Shown: one piece after another, positions 1-7,449 of the stretch | Numbering within the stretch: position 1 is the stretch's first letter | Layout of the letters: each line of letters opens with the position of its first letter | Assembly: GCF_000518665.1 (NCBI RefSeq) | Contig: NZ_JAEA01000010.1 | Span: forward strand, 62,001 to 126,000 | Origin: Microvirga flocculans ATCC BAA-817 | GTDB taxonomy: Bacteria > Pseudomonadota > Alphaproteobacteria > Rhizobiales > Beijerinckiaceae | DNA: 64,000 bases | Direction of reading: 5' to 3' | The notes under the pieces: model-generated | Database searches by the model: none | Told to the model about the DNA's origin: nothing | Seen by the model: the letters and a program-made list of their open reading frames with translations, nothing else | Program-made: the position numbers and the translations under genes

Positions 1-454
1 CCGCTCTGCTGGCCTCGATGGCTCGGGCGCCGTTCGCCGAAATCGGAATCAGCTTCGGCTTCTTGGCTTCGGGGATCTCGCGCACGAGATCGAGATGGAG
101 CAGGCCGTTCTCGAGGGTCGCGCCTGCCACCTGCACGCCGTCGGCGAGCTGGAAGCGCCGGTCGAAGCTGCGGGCGGCGATGCCCTGATAGAGAACGTCG
201 GCCTTGCGCTCCTCCAAAGGCTTGCGCTCACCGCGGACGGAAAGGGTGTTTTCCTTCACCTCGATGGTCAGATCGCGATCGGTGAAGCCGGCCACCGCGA
301 TGGAGATGCGATAGGCATTCTCTCCGGTGCGCTCGATGTTGTAGGGCGGGTAGCTCGGGGCCGCATCGACGCCGACCATCTGGTCGAGCATCGAGAAGAG
401 ACGGTCGAAGCCGACCGTGTTGCGGTACAGGGGAGCAAGATCAAACTGTCGCAT
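1..454 (-). CDS. Hsp20 family small heat-shock protein (3' end cut by window)
   Basis: ATP-independent holdase chaperone of the IbpA/HspA type, acting in the cytoplasm on heat-unfolded proteins. The translation begins MRQFDLAPLYRNTVGFDRLF, followed by an alpha-crystallin domain (YNIERTGENAYRISIAVAGF, then VKENTLSVRGERK) and the typical A-x-L-x-N-G-L-L motif (ATLENGLLHLDL). About 151 codons are visible and the C-terminal tail runs off the window, so the normal length of about 150-160 residues is nearly reached. The ATG at 454 is preceded by a GGAGG Shine-Dalgarno sequence that is probably sequestered in an RNA thermometer (separate entry). The family assignment is secure; which ibpA/hsp paralogue it is cannot be told. 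Confidence 0.93.
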   Translation of the reverse strand, partial: MRQFDLAPLYRNTVGFDRLFSMLDQMVGVDAAPSYPPYNIERTGENAYRISIAVAGFTDRDLTIEVKENTLSVRGERKPLEERKADVLYQGIAARSFDRRFQLADGVQVAGATLENGLLHLDLVREIPEAKKPKLIPISANGARAIEASRA

Positions 455-455
455 G

Positions 456-482
456 GCATATCCTCCGCTTGAAGCGACATGC
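456..482 (-). promoter_or_regulatory. ROSE-type RNA thermometer hairpin over the hsp20 ribosome binding site
   Basis: On the minus strand, GCATGTCGCT (482-473) can pair with AGGATATGC (464-456) across an 8-nt loop. The stem has nine base pairs, one of them a G-U wobble, and a single bulged G. The anti-Shine-Dalgarno part reads UCGCU, which fits the UYGCU signature of ROSE elements, with the G bulged opposite AGGA. The hairpin ends one base before the start codon. ROSE thermometers upstream of small heat-shock genes are well established in rhizobia. Only the final hairpin was traced here; upstream ROSE stems were not folded. Confidence 0.72.
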
Positions 483-634
483 ATTGTCGAAGAATCCACC
501 GTCTGAGGCTGGATCCGGATCGCGTGCCGCCACCACGGCCGGCACTCTCTCGAGGTGGGAATAGATGCGGTTGCTTTCAAGAGGGCCGTTCCTTAAGCCT
601 TGCAGGCACGATAAAAGCTTTCCGGTTTTTTGAG

Positions 635-1630
635 TTGGACCCCGCCGTGGAATTCATCGTCACCCCCGACAATCCCGTGCCCGGCGAGCCCACGCTGGTC
701 GATGTGACCACCCGCGACGGCATCGTGCTTCGGGCCGCCTATTGGATGCCCGAGACGGAGGAGCCGCAGGGGACGATCTGCCTCATCCAGGGCAGGGCGG
801 AATTCATCGAGAAATACTTCGAGGTGGTGGGTGAGCTCCTGGACCGGGGCTTCGCCGTCGTCGCCTTCGATTGGCGGGGGCAGGGACTCTCGGGGCGGCA
901 GGTCGGCAATGCCCGCAAGGGCTATGTCCGGCGCTTTTCCGACTTCCGCCACGACCTGGAGGCGGTCCGCGATCAGATCCTTGTGCCGCGCATGCCCGAG
1001 CCGCATTTCGGCCTCGCCCATTCCATGGGCGGCGCCATCGCCCTCAATGCGGCCTATGAGAGCTGGCTGCCTTTCCGGCGCCTCGTGGTCACGACGCCGA
1101 TGATTGCGTTGAGCCTCGTCAAGCGCACCCGCCTGGTGGCGATTCTGATGCGAATCCTGCGCCTGTTCGGGATGGGCAAGATGTTCGTGCCCGGCGGCGG
1201 CGAGACGTCCATCTCCACCCTGCCGTTCAAGGGCAACCGGCTCACGACCGACCGCGTCCGCTATGCCCGCAACGCCGAGGCCGCCCACGCCATCGGCGCC
1301 GGCGCCATCGGCGCGCCGACGGTCGCCTGGCTCGACGGCGCGTTCCGCTTCATGAAGCGCTTCGCCGATCCGCGCTATGCCATCAGGATCCGCCTGCCCA
1401 CGCTCATCGTGGCGGCCGGGGAGGATCCGGTCTGTGCGACCCCGGCGATCGAACGCTTCGCCTCGCGGCTCAAGGCGGGCAGCGTCATCGTGCTCCCGGG
1501 AGCCCGGCATGAGATCCTCATGGAGCGGGACGCGATCCGCGAGCAGTTCTGGGCCGCTTTCGACGCATTCATTCCAGGCACGCCCGATCCGGTCGTGCCT
1601 GCGAAGGGCGATCTCGCGGAAGCGGGTTAG
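635..1630 (+). CDS. Alpha/beta hydrolase, lysophospholipase-like
   Basis: Serine hydrolase of the Hydrolase_4 (monoacylglycerol lipase/lysophospholipase L2-like) group. The nucleophile elbow is LAHSMGGA, the oxyanion region FDWRGQGLSG, and the C-terminal acid/His part is VAAGEDPVCATP followed by PGARHEIL. No signal peptide is evident. The start is uncertain: the frame is open from 479 but its first 50 codons look non-coding. A TTG at 635 (LDPAVEFIVTPDNPVPGE) or a GTG at 647 are the likeliest starts, neither with a good ribosome site. The stop codon overlaps the stop of the convergent hisN gene. The substrate cannot be predicted. Confidence 0.85.
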   Translation: MDPAVEFIVTPDNPVPGEPTLVDVTTRDGIVLRAAYWMPETEEPQGTICLIQGRAEFIEKYFEVVGELLDRGFAVVAFDWRGQGLSGRQVGNARKGYVRRFSDFRHDLEAVRDQILVPRMPEPHFGLAHSMGGAIALNAAYESWLPFRRLVVTTPMIALSLVKRTRLVAILMRILRLFGMGKMFVPGGGETSISTLPFKGNRLTTDRVRYARNAEAAHAIGAGAIGAPTVAWLDGAFRFMKRFADPRYAIRIRLPTLIVAAGEDPVCATPAIERFASRLKAGSVIVLPGARHEILMERDAIREQFWAAFDAFIPGTPDPVVPAKGDLAEAG

Positions 1631-2409
1631 CGGCTGAGCAGCTCGACGGCGGCGGCGTGGACCCGGCGGTCGCCCGCAGCGACGATGCGCCCGCCCTCGG
1701 CGGCTGAGCCGCCGTCCCAGGACGTCACGATGCCGCCCGCGCCTTCGATGATCGGGATCAGGGGCGCGATGTCGTAGGGCTTGAGGCCCGACTCGACCAC
1801 GAGGTCGATATGGCCCGCGGCCAGCATGCAATAGGCATAGCAATCGCAGCCGTAGCGGGCGAGGCGGGCCACGCTCTCCACCCGGTCATAGGCGCGCAGC
1901 TCGTCGCCCGCGAAGAGCCGGGGGCTCGTGGTGGAGATCACCGCGTCCTTCAGGGAGGCGCAGCGGCGAACCTTGAGCTTGCGCTCGCCGCCGGGGCCCC
2001 GATAGGTCGCGCTGCCCCCGTCGCCAAAGAACCGCTCGCCGGTGAAGGGCTGGTGCATCATGCCGAAGACCGGCTGCTTCTTGTAGGTCAGGCCGATGAG
2101 AGTGCCCCAGGTGGGCAGGCCGGCGATGAAGGCGCGGGTGCCGTCGATGGGGTCGAGAACCCAGACGTAATCCGCATCCGGCCGCTCGTCGCCGTATTCC
2201 TCGCCGATGATGCCGTGGGTGGGGAAGCTGCGCTTGATGAGGTGGCGCATGGTCGCCTCGCTCGCCCTGTCGGCCTCCGTCACCGGATCGAAGGCGCCGC
2301 CGCGCGATTTGTCGTCCGTGGCGATGGCGGTGCGGAAGAAGGGAAGAATCGCCTGGCCGGACTGGGTTGCGAGCTCGTTGACGAAATGCGTGAAGTCGAT
2401 GAGCCCCAT
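1627..2409 (-). CDS. hisN: Histidinol-phosphatase, inositol monophosphatase family (HisN)
   Basis: Mg2+-dependent phosphatase of the IMPase fold, about 260 aa. Metal-binding motifs are visible in order: GEEYGDE, the DPIDGT box (WVLDPIDGTRAF) and the C-terminal KPYDIAPLIPIIEGAGG. Proteins with this pattern (DYVWVLDPIDGTRAFI) are usually annotated as the alphaproteobacterial HisN that dephosphorylates L-histidinol phosphate in histidine synthesis. Another IMPase-family substrate cannot be excluded, and no other his genes are nearby. The ATG at 2409 (MGLIDFTHFVNELA) was chosen over an upstream start because the family begins there. It converges with the hydrolase on its left. Confidence 0.85.
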   Translation of the reverse strand: MGLIDFTHFVNELATQSGQAILPFFRTAIATDDKSRGGAFDPVTEADRASEATMRHLIKRSFPTHGIIGEEYGDERPDADYVWVLDPIDGTRAFIAGLPTWGTLIGLTYKKQPVFGMMHQPFTGERFFGDGGSATYRGPGGERKLKVRRCASLKDAVISTTSPRLFAGDELRAYDRVESVARLARYGCDCYAYCMLAAGHIDLVVESGLKPYDIAPLIPIIEGAGGIVTSWDGGSAAEGGRIVAAGDRRVHAAAVELLSR

Positions 2410-2525
2410 GGCCTGAGAATCCCCTGAAAGACGAATGCAGGCGACCTTGGCCCGCCGTGGATCTGCTTTTATCAAGCGCTTGGCCCGCGGCAAGAGCGCT
2501 GCGGTGTCCTGGAGAAATGGCCGCC

Positions 2526-3782
2526 ATGAATCCTGCAAGGCCCGCCGCCCGCCGCGCCGAAACCGCCCTGTTCCTGATCGCGGCGCTCGTCTCGATCTAT
2601 GCGGTCAGCCAGTTCCTGCGCAATTCCGTCGGCGTGATCGCCAACGATCTCGCCCGGGAGCTGTCCCTTTCGGCGACCCAGACGGGCCTTCTCTCGAGCG
2701 CCTTCTTCCTCGCCTTCGCGGCGGTGCAGATCCCCATCGGCATCCTCATCGACCGCTACGGCCCGAAACGCACCATGCTGGGGACGGCGGTGCTGACGGT
2801 GCTGGGCACGGTCCTTTTCGCGCTCGCTCCCTCGGCCTCCCTGCTGATCGCCGCGCGGGCGCTGATGGGGCTCGGCTGCTCTACCTTCTTCATGGCGCCG
2901 CTCGTGATCTATGCCCGACGCTTCCCGCCGGAGCGCTTTGCCGGGCTCACCAGCCTGCAGATGGGGCTCGCCAATATCGGGACCCTGGCGGCCACGGCGC
3001 CGCTCGCCGCCTCGGCCGCCGCCTTCGGCTGGCGGGCCTCTTTCCTTGCCGTGGCCGCCCTGACGGTCGTCATCGCGCTCGCCATCGTCATGGCCGTGCC
3101 GGGGGATGACGGCTCCGGAAAGCCAAAGGAGACCTGGGGCGCGGCCTTTCGCGGCGTGGCCGCCGCCCTGAAGATGCCCTCCTTCTGGCCCGTCTTCTTC
3201 ATGCACCTGACCACCTATGGATGCTTCGCTTCCGTGATCGGGCTCTGGGCCGGGCCCTGGCTGTCGGATGTCCATGGTGCCGACTTCGCCGCGAGGGGGC
3301 GCATTCTCCTCCTCGGCGCGACGGCGCAGATCGCCGGCATGCTGATCTGGGGGGCGATGGACCGGTTCTGGGGCAGCTACAAGAAGCCCGTGCTCATCGG
3401 CAGCACGGTGACGATCCTGCTTCTCTCCGTCCTGGTTCTCGTGCCGCTCGACCGCACCTGGGCGACCCTATGGTTCATCCCCTTCGGTTTCTTTGTCGCC
3501 TATACGCCCATCCTGACCAGCCATGGAAAATCGCTGTTCCCGTCCGCCATTACCGGCCGTGGCATCACGCTCATGAACATCGGCACCATGGGAGGGGCCT
3601 TTCTCTCCCAGAGCGTGACGGGAATGCTGATCGATCTCGTGGGGCGCTCCGAGCAGGGCCTGTACCGTCCCGAGGGCTATCGCCTCGTCTTTGCGGCCCT
3701 GGCGGCATGGCTGCTGCTCAGCTTGTTATTTTATGTCAAAGCCATCGACCCGCATCCGAGCAGATATGCAAATAAAGCATGA
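2526..3782 (+). CDS. MFS transporter
   Basis: Twelve-helix major facilitator carrier of about 418 residues in the inner membrane. The cytoplasmic loop 2-3 signature is visible as GILIDRYGPKRTMLG, and long hydrophobic stretches alternate with short polar loops through to LLLSLLFYVKAI. The central loop (VPGDDGSGKPKETWG) divides the two six-helix halves. The start at 2526 follows a GGAG 11 nt upstream; an ATG at 2517 lies only 2 nt from that GGAG. The gene is divergent from hisN across about 116 bases. The general pattern resembles anion or nitrate/cyanate-type carriers, but no substrate is supported. Confidence 0.88.
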   Translation: MNPARPAARRAETALFLIAALVSIYAVSQFLRNSVGVIANDLARELSLSATQTGLLSSAFFLAFAAVQIPIGILIDRYGPKRTMLGTAVLTVLGTVLFALAPSASLLIAARALMGLGCSTFFMAPLVIYARRFPPERFAGLTSLQMGLANIGTLAATAPLAASAAAFGWRASFLAVAALTVVIALAIVMAVPGDDGSGKPKETWGAAFRGVAAALKMPSFWPVFFMHLTTYGCFASVIGLWAGPWLSDVHGADFAARGRILLLGATAQIAGMLIWGAMDRFWGSYKKPVLIGSTVTILLLSVLVLVPLDRTWATLWFIPFGFFVAYTPILTSHGKSLFPSAITGRGITLMNIGTMGGAFLSQSVTGMLIDLVGRSEQGLYRPEGYRLVFAALAAWLLLSLLFYVKAIDPHPSRYANKA

Positions 3783-3960
3783 CCTGCGGCGAAATTTCAG
3801 TTGCAATTTGTGCGCTGCGGCGTAATTATTGCAGTGCGATATGGCGATGGCGTCGCCTTGTCGTAGCCCTTCTTGGGCGTTTCCTCCCTAAACTTCGGGC
3901 CGCTGGAGACAGTGGCCTTTTTCTTTTTCCGGCTCTTCCTTCCGTTTGCGATGTCGAGGC

Positions 3961-4851
3961 TTACTCCGCCGCGATGGGCCGCGTGACCAGCTCCCCCTCG
4001 ATATCCGCGATCACCTGGGCGAAAGCCTCGATCAGGTCGTCGGCCAGCACCGGGAAGGCAGGTTTCTTCTGCATGCTGCGCTCGTCCATGTAGAGTGCGC
4101 GGTTGAGTTCGATCTGCAGCGCATGCCGGCCCAGGGCCGGTTCGCCGTAATGCTCGGTGATGAAGCCGCCCGCATAGGGCTTGTTGCGCACCACCGTATA
4201 GCCGCGCCCTCTCAGGGCCGCCTCCACCAGGTCGACCAGCAGCGTGGAGCAGCTCGTTCCGTAACGGTCTCCCAGCACGATGTCGGCCTTGATGCCGTCG
4301 TCCCGGCCCACGCTGGAGGAGGGCATGGAATGGCAGTCGATCAGGATGGCATGGCCGAACACCTGGGCCGTGCGGCGCACCAGCTGGCGCAGGGTCCGGT
4401 GATAGGGTTTGTAGAGCCACTCGATCCGGTGCAGGGCCTCTTCCACCGGCAGGCGCGAATGATAGATCTCCTGGCCGTCGGCCACGATGCGCGGAATGGT
4501 GCCGAGGCCCCCTGCGACGCGCATGGAACGGGTATTCGCGAAGGAGGGCAGGCGCCCGTCGAACATGCGCGAGTCGAGTTCGTAGGGCTCCCGGTTCAGG
4601 TCGAGATAGGCCCGCGGGAAATGCGCCGTCATCAAGGGGGCGCCCAGGCTCCTCACCGCGGCGAAGAGCTCGTCCACGAAGGCGTCCTCGGACCGTCTCA
4701 GGGCGATGGCGTCGAGCCGGGATCCGGCCAGGAACGAGGCCGGATAGACGGCTCCTGCATGCGGCACGTTGAAGACGAAGGGGATCGTCTGCGTCTCGGG
4801 CTCGCTGACGGTGAAGGGAGGATCGAACTCGTCGACGATGGCTGGCCGCAT
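3961..4851 (-). CDS. N-formylglutamate amidohydrolase family protein (copy 1)
   Basis: A 296-aa member of the FGase family (Zn-dependent; N-formyl-L-glutamate to formate and glutamate in the histidine-degradation context). Family blocks are FNVPHAGAVYP near the N-terminus, AYLDLNREPYELD, the metal-site-like ILIDCHSMPSS, ITEHYGEP and LQIELNRALYMDE. No hut genes are nearby, so the physiological substrate is uncertain. It is divergent from cpdR, a neighbour arrangement I recall as common in Hyphomicrobiales. A second, more divergent family member lies at 10586-11425. Confidence 0.87.
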   Translation of the reverse strand: MRPAIVDEFDPPFTVSEPETQTIPFVFNVPHAGAVYPASFLAGSRLDAIALRRSEDAFVDELFAAVRSLGAPLMTAHFPRAYLDLNREPYELDSRMFDGRLPSFANTRSMRVAGGLGTIPRIVADGQEIYHSRLPVEEALHRIEWLYKPYHRTLRQLVRRTAQVFGHAILIDCHSMPSSSVGRDDGIKADIVLGDRYGTSCSTLLVDLVEAALRGRGYTVVRNKPYAGGFITEHYGEPALGRHALQIELNRALYMDERSMQKKPAFPVLADDLIEAFAQVIADIEGELVTRPIAAE

Positions 4852-5031
4852 CGGGGAATGAACTTGACTATGCTGGAAGGAAACCGGTCTTCAAGCTAGT
4901 GTAAGGCACGGCCGCCGCCTGTCCATGACAATATCCCGGCAAGGCTGCGGCCTTCTTTCACGGCTTGTTTACTCCCCCTCCGGCATGAAGGTGGCAAAGA
5001 CCCATTCGCCACGATTCGGGGCTGGCAGCCG

Positions 5032-5388
5032 ATGAAGATCCTTCTCGCCGAAGACGACAACGACATGCGCCGCTTCCTTGTGAAGGCGCTGGAGAACGCG
5101 GGCTACGACGTCGCCTCGTTCGACAACGGCCTTTCGGCCTATAACCGCCTGCGCGAGGAGCCGTTCGAGCTTCTCCTGACGGATATCGTCATGCCTGAGA
5201 TGGACGGCATCGAGCTGGCCCGCCGGGCCACCGAGCTCGATCCGGACATCAAGGTCATGTTCATCACGGGTTTCGCCGCCGTCGCGCTCAACCCGGATTC
5301 CCAGGCCCCGCGGGATGCGAAGGTCCTGTCGAAGCCGTTCCACCTGCGCGACCTGGTGACCGAGGTCGATAAATTGATGGCGGCCTAA
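5032..5388 (+). CDS. cpdR: CpdR single-domain response regulator
   Basis: Stand-alone receiver domain of 118 residues. The acidic pocket is AEDDND, the phosphoacceptor is Asp51 in [13 protein letters not shown], and the conserved Lys is in [11 protein letters not shown]. The sequence is very close to Caulobacter CpdR throughout, including [20 protein letters not shown] and [15 protein letters not shown]. In Caulobacter, unphosphorylated CpdR localises ClpXP to the pole and primes degradation of CtrA and other substrates. No output domain is present, as expected. The partner adaptor gene rcdA lies 45 kb away in this window. Confidence 0.96.
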   Translation: MKILLAEDDNDMRRFLVKALENAGYDVASFDNGLSAYNRLREEPFELLLTDIVMPEMDGIELARRATELDPDIKVMFITGFAAVALNPDSQAPRDAKVLSKPFHLRDLVTEVDKLMAA

Positions 5389-5478
5389 AAAAGGCCCGCC
5401 GCAAGGCTTGCGCCCGGGCCCGCTTGTGGGTATATCGCCCCCACAGTCGAGACGGGACGTCAAAAATCACCGTTTCCC

Positions 5479-5553
5479 GGGCGCGTAGCTCAGCGGGAGA
5501 GCACTACGTTGACATCGTAGGGGTCGCTGGTTCGATCCCAGCCGCGCCCACCA
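5479..5553 (+). tRNA. tRNA-Val (anticodon GAC), CCA encoded
   Basis: A complete cloverleaf can be drawn. The acceptor arm GGGCGCG (5479-5485) pairs with CGCGCCC (5543-5549). The anticodon stem CTACG/CGTAG flanks the loop TTGACAT, giving anticodon GAC at 5511-5513. The T arm contains GGTTCGATCC. Discriminator A at 5550 is followed by an encoded CCA ending at 5553. The anticodon reads GUC and GUU valine codons. It sits between cpdR and rpmJ. Confidence 0.97.
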
Positions 5554-5597
5554 TTTTCTTTTTTCCGGCCTTCCCGAAGGGCCGCAGGAGACCGGAT

Positions 5598-5723
5598 ATG
5601 AAGATCCGTAACTCGTTGAAGTCGATCCGCGGCCGTCACCGCGACAACCAGCTGGTGCGTCGCAAGGGCCGGGTCTACATCATCAACAAGACCCAGAAGC
5701 GCTACAAGGCTCGCCAGGGCTAA
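5598..5723 (+). CDS. rpmJ: 50S ribosomal protein L36
   Basis: A 41-residue basic protein starting [20 protein letters not shown] and ending in [11 protein letters not shown]. This is the longer form of L36 that lacks the zinc-binding cysteines of the C+ type, as is usual in alphaproteobacteria. An AGGAG lies 7 nt upstream of the ATG. It is a structural component of the large subunit. The gene is followed about 95 nt downstream by a strong hairpin terminator. Confidence 0.97.
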   Translation: MKIRNSLKSIRGRHRDNQLVRRKGRVYIINKTQKRYKARQG

Positions 5724-5816
5724 GGGCGTCGTCCGGGGAGGGCCTGCTCTTCCCCGAAGCGATGCGACCCTCAGGAGCCGATGCGGCAAGCCCGCACACG
5801 CTTTTATGAATTGACC

Positions 5817-5856
5817 GCGCATGCCGGGATCCTAAAATCCCGGCATGCGCTTTTTT
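5817..5856 (+). terminator. Strong intrinsic terminator whose 3' arm contains the next gene's start codon
   Basis: A perfect 14-bp stem: GCGCATGCCGGGAT (5817-5830) pairs with ATCCCGGCATGCGC (5837-5850) around loop CCTAAA, followed by six T residues (5851-5856). It is well placed to end rpmJ transcription. The ATG of the next gene (5845-5847) lies inside the right arm and the T tract encodes Phe-Phe. Confidence 0.9.
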
Positions 5857-6450
5857 GCGTCCCTGCTGATCCTGATCTTGAGCCTCGCGGCCCTTCCGCT
5901 GGCAGCGCAGGAGGCTGCGCGCCCCAAGGATGCGAAGGGGCGGGGCCAAGCGCCTCAGGAGCGGTCGCGCGCGATCACGCTGGATGACCTGTTCGACCGT
6001 CTCGGCAAGGCCCAGTCCGAGCGGGAGGCCGAGGGCATCGCGTCCCTGATCGAGCGGCGCTTTTCCCGGTCCGGCTCCGATACGGCGGACCTGCTCCTGA
6101 GCCGGGCGGGCGAAGCCTATGGAAAGAAGGATTTTCCCCTGGCCGTCGAGCTGATCGACCGGGTGCTCGCGCTCCAGCCCAACTGGGCGGAGGCCTGGTA
6201 CAAGCGCGCCACGGTGTTCTACCAACTCGACGATCCGGTCTCCGCCATGGCCGACCTTCAGCGGGCCTTGAAGATCGAGCCGCGCCACTTCAACGCCTGG
6301 ACGGGCCTCGGCCATATCCTGATGGCCTCCGACGACAAGGCGCGGGCGCTGGAGGCCTATCGCCGGGTGCTCCAGATCAATCCTCAGATGTCGGACGTCA
6401 AGACGATCGTGACCCGGCTCGCGCCCGAGGTTGACGGCCAGGAGCTCTGA
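5845..6450 (+). CDS. TPR-repeat protein with signal peptide
   Basis: A 201-aa protein with an N-terminal signal peptide (FFASLLILILSLAALPLAAQ, probable cut after AAA/AAQ). At least three tetratricopeptide-like helical pairs follow: AGEAYGKKDFPLAVELIDRV, ATVFYQLDDPVSAMADLQRA and LGHILMASDDKARALEAYRR. It is probably a periplasmic scaffold; no enzyme function can be assigned. An in-frame TAA at 5833-5835 makes ATG 5845 the first possible start, and that codon lies within the terminator hairpin with no Shine-Dalgarno sequence. Expression may therefore be leaderless or otherwise unusual. A start codon other than ATG further downstream would damage the signal peptide. Confidence 0.82.
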   Translation: MRFFASLLILILSLAALPLAAQEAARPKDAKGRGQAPQERSRAITLDDLFDRLGKAQSEREAEGIASLIERRFSRSGSDTADLLLSRAGEAYGKKDFPLAVELIDRVLALQPNWAEAWYKRATVFYQLDDPVSAMADLQRALKIEPRHFNAWTGLGHILMASDDKARALEAYRRVLQINPQMSDVKTIVTRLAPEVDGQEL

Positions 6451-6465
6451 TCCCAGGTTGCGGGG

Positions 6466-7449
6466 ATGAACCTGCTCCTCGCCCTTGCGGCCCCTGTCCT
6501 TTTCCTGCTCCTGGGCGCCGCCTTCACAGCCCTCTACGCCTGGATCGCCGCGCGGCGCTTCCCGCCGACCGGGCGGTTTCTCGACATCGAGGATTGCAGG
6601 CTTCACTACCGGGAGGAGGGGCCTCGGGAGACGCCGCCGCGAGGAACCATCGTCCTCCTGCACGGCGCCACGTCCAATCTCGTCGAATCCATGCTTGGGC
6701 TCGGGACGGCCCTGTCCCGTCATTACCGCGTGATCGCCGTCGACCGGCCCGGACATGGCTGGAGCGAGCGTCCCCGGACCCTTGCCGCCGCCGAGCCTGC
6801 GCGGCAGGCGGCGCTCATCGCCTCCGCCTTGCGGCGGCTTAATGTGCGCAACGCCGTCGTCGTGGGGCATTCCTGGTCGGGAACCCTCGTGCCGCATTTC
6901 GCCCTCGACCACACGGATGTGGCCGGCGCGGTCGTGGTGCTGGCGGGTATCACGTCTCCCTGGCCGGGAGGCTATATCGGCTGGTATCGCCGCCTGATGG
7001 CGTCCTGGGCCGGCTGGCTTCTCATCCGCACCCTGGCCGTGCCGGTCCTTCTCGTGCTCCGGCCCTGGATGAAGAGAAAGACCTTCCGGCCCCAGCCGCC
7101 TCCGCCCGGCATCGTCACGAAGGGCTTCATCCCTCTCGCCTTCCGGCCGCGGGCCTATGAGGCCAACATGCTGGATTTTGCGGTCATGTACCACGCTGTC
7201 CTGCGCCAGAGCGCGCGCTACCGGGACATCCGGCTTCCGGCTCTGGTGATCGCGGGAGACAGCGACGAGATCGTCTGGACCGATCTCCACAGCCGCTCCT
7301 TCGCCCGCGAGGTGCCGGGCGCGGAGCTCGTCCTGATGCCCGGCATCGGCCACATGCCGCAATATGCCGATCAGGCGGCGGTTCTCGCCGCCATCGAGGC
7401 CCTGGCCGAACGGATCGCGCCGGCCAGGGCGGAGGCCGCTCAGGCCTGA
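6466..7449 (+). CDS. Alpha/beta hydrolase with N-terminal membrane helix
   Basis: A 327-aa alpha/beta hydrolase. A hydrophobic segment (LLALAAPVLFLLLGAAFTAL) at the N-terminus probably anchors it in the membrane. The oxyanion loop is LLHGATSNL, the nucleophile motif VVGHSWSGTLV, the acid region VIAGDSDEIV and the catalytic His is in MPGIGHMPQYA. It begins 15 nt after the TPR gene and may be co-transcribed with it. Its last 10 bases overlap the 3' end of convergent pyk. The substrate is unknown. Confidence 0.88.
   Translation: MNLLLALAAPVLFLLLGAAFTALYAWIAARRFPPTGRFLDIEDCRLHYREEGPRETPPRGTIVLLHGATSNLVESMLGLGTALSRHYRVIAVDRPGHGWSERPRTLAAAEPARQAALIASALRRLNVRNAVVVGHSWSGTLVPHFALDHTDVAGAVVVLAGITSPWPGGYIGWYRRLMASWAGWLLIRTLAVPVLLVLRPWMKRKTFRPQPPPPGIVTKGFIPLAFRPRAYEANMLDFAVMYHAVLRQSARYRDIRLPALVIAGDSDEIVWTDLHSRSFAREVPGAELVLMPGIGHMPQYADQAAVLAAIEALAERIAPARAEAAQA

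Noticed and set aside
565..633. 22-codon leader-like frame with a GGTGGGA site
   Set aside because: It ends just before the hydrolase start, but nothing beyond chance supports it: no conserved motif and no attenuator structure was found.
479..634. N-terminal extension of the lysophospholipase-like gene from ATG 479
   Set aside because: The 50 added residues (HCRRIHRLRLDPDRVPPPRP type) look like translated non-coding DNA and overlap the hsp20 thermometer region.
5683..7362. Long open frames antisense to real genes, e.g. 559 codons here and 680 codons at 46132-48174
   Set aside because: High GC leaves few stop codons. These frames have Arg/Gly/Asp/His-rich composition and no domains, and they lie opposite clear genes (alpha/beta hydrolase, prpE).
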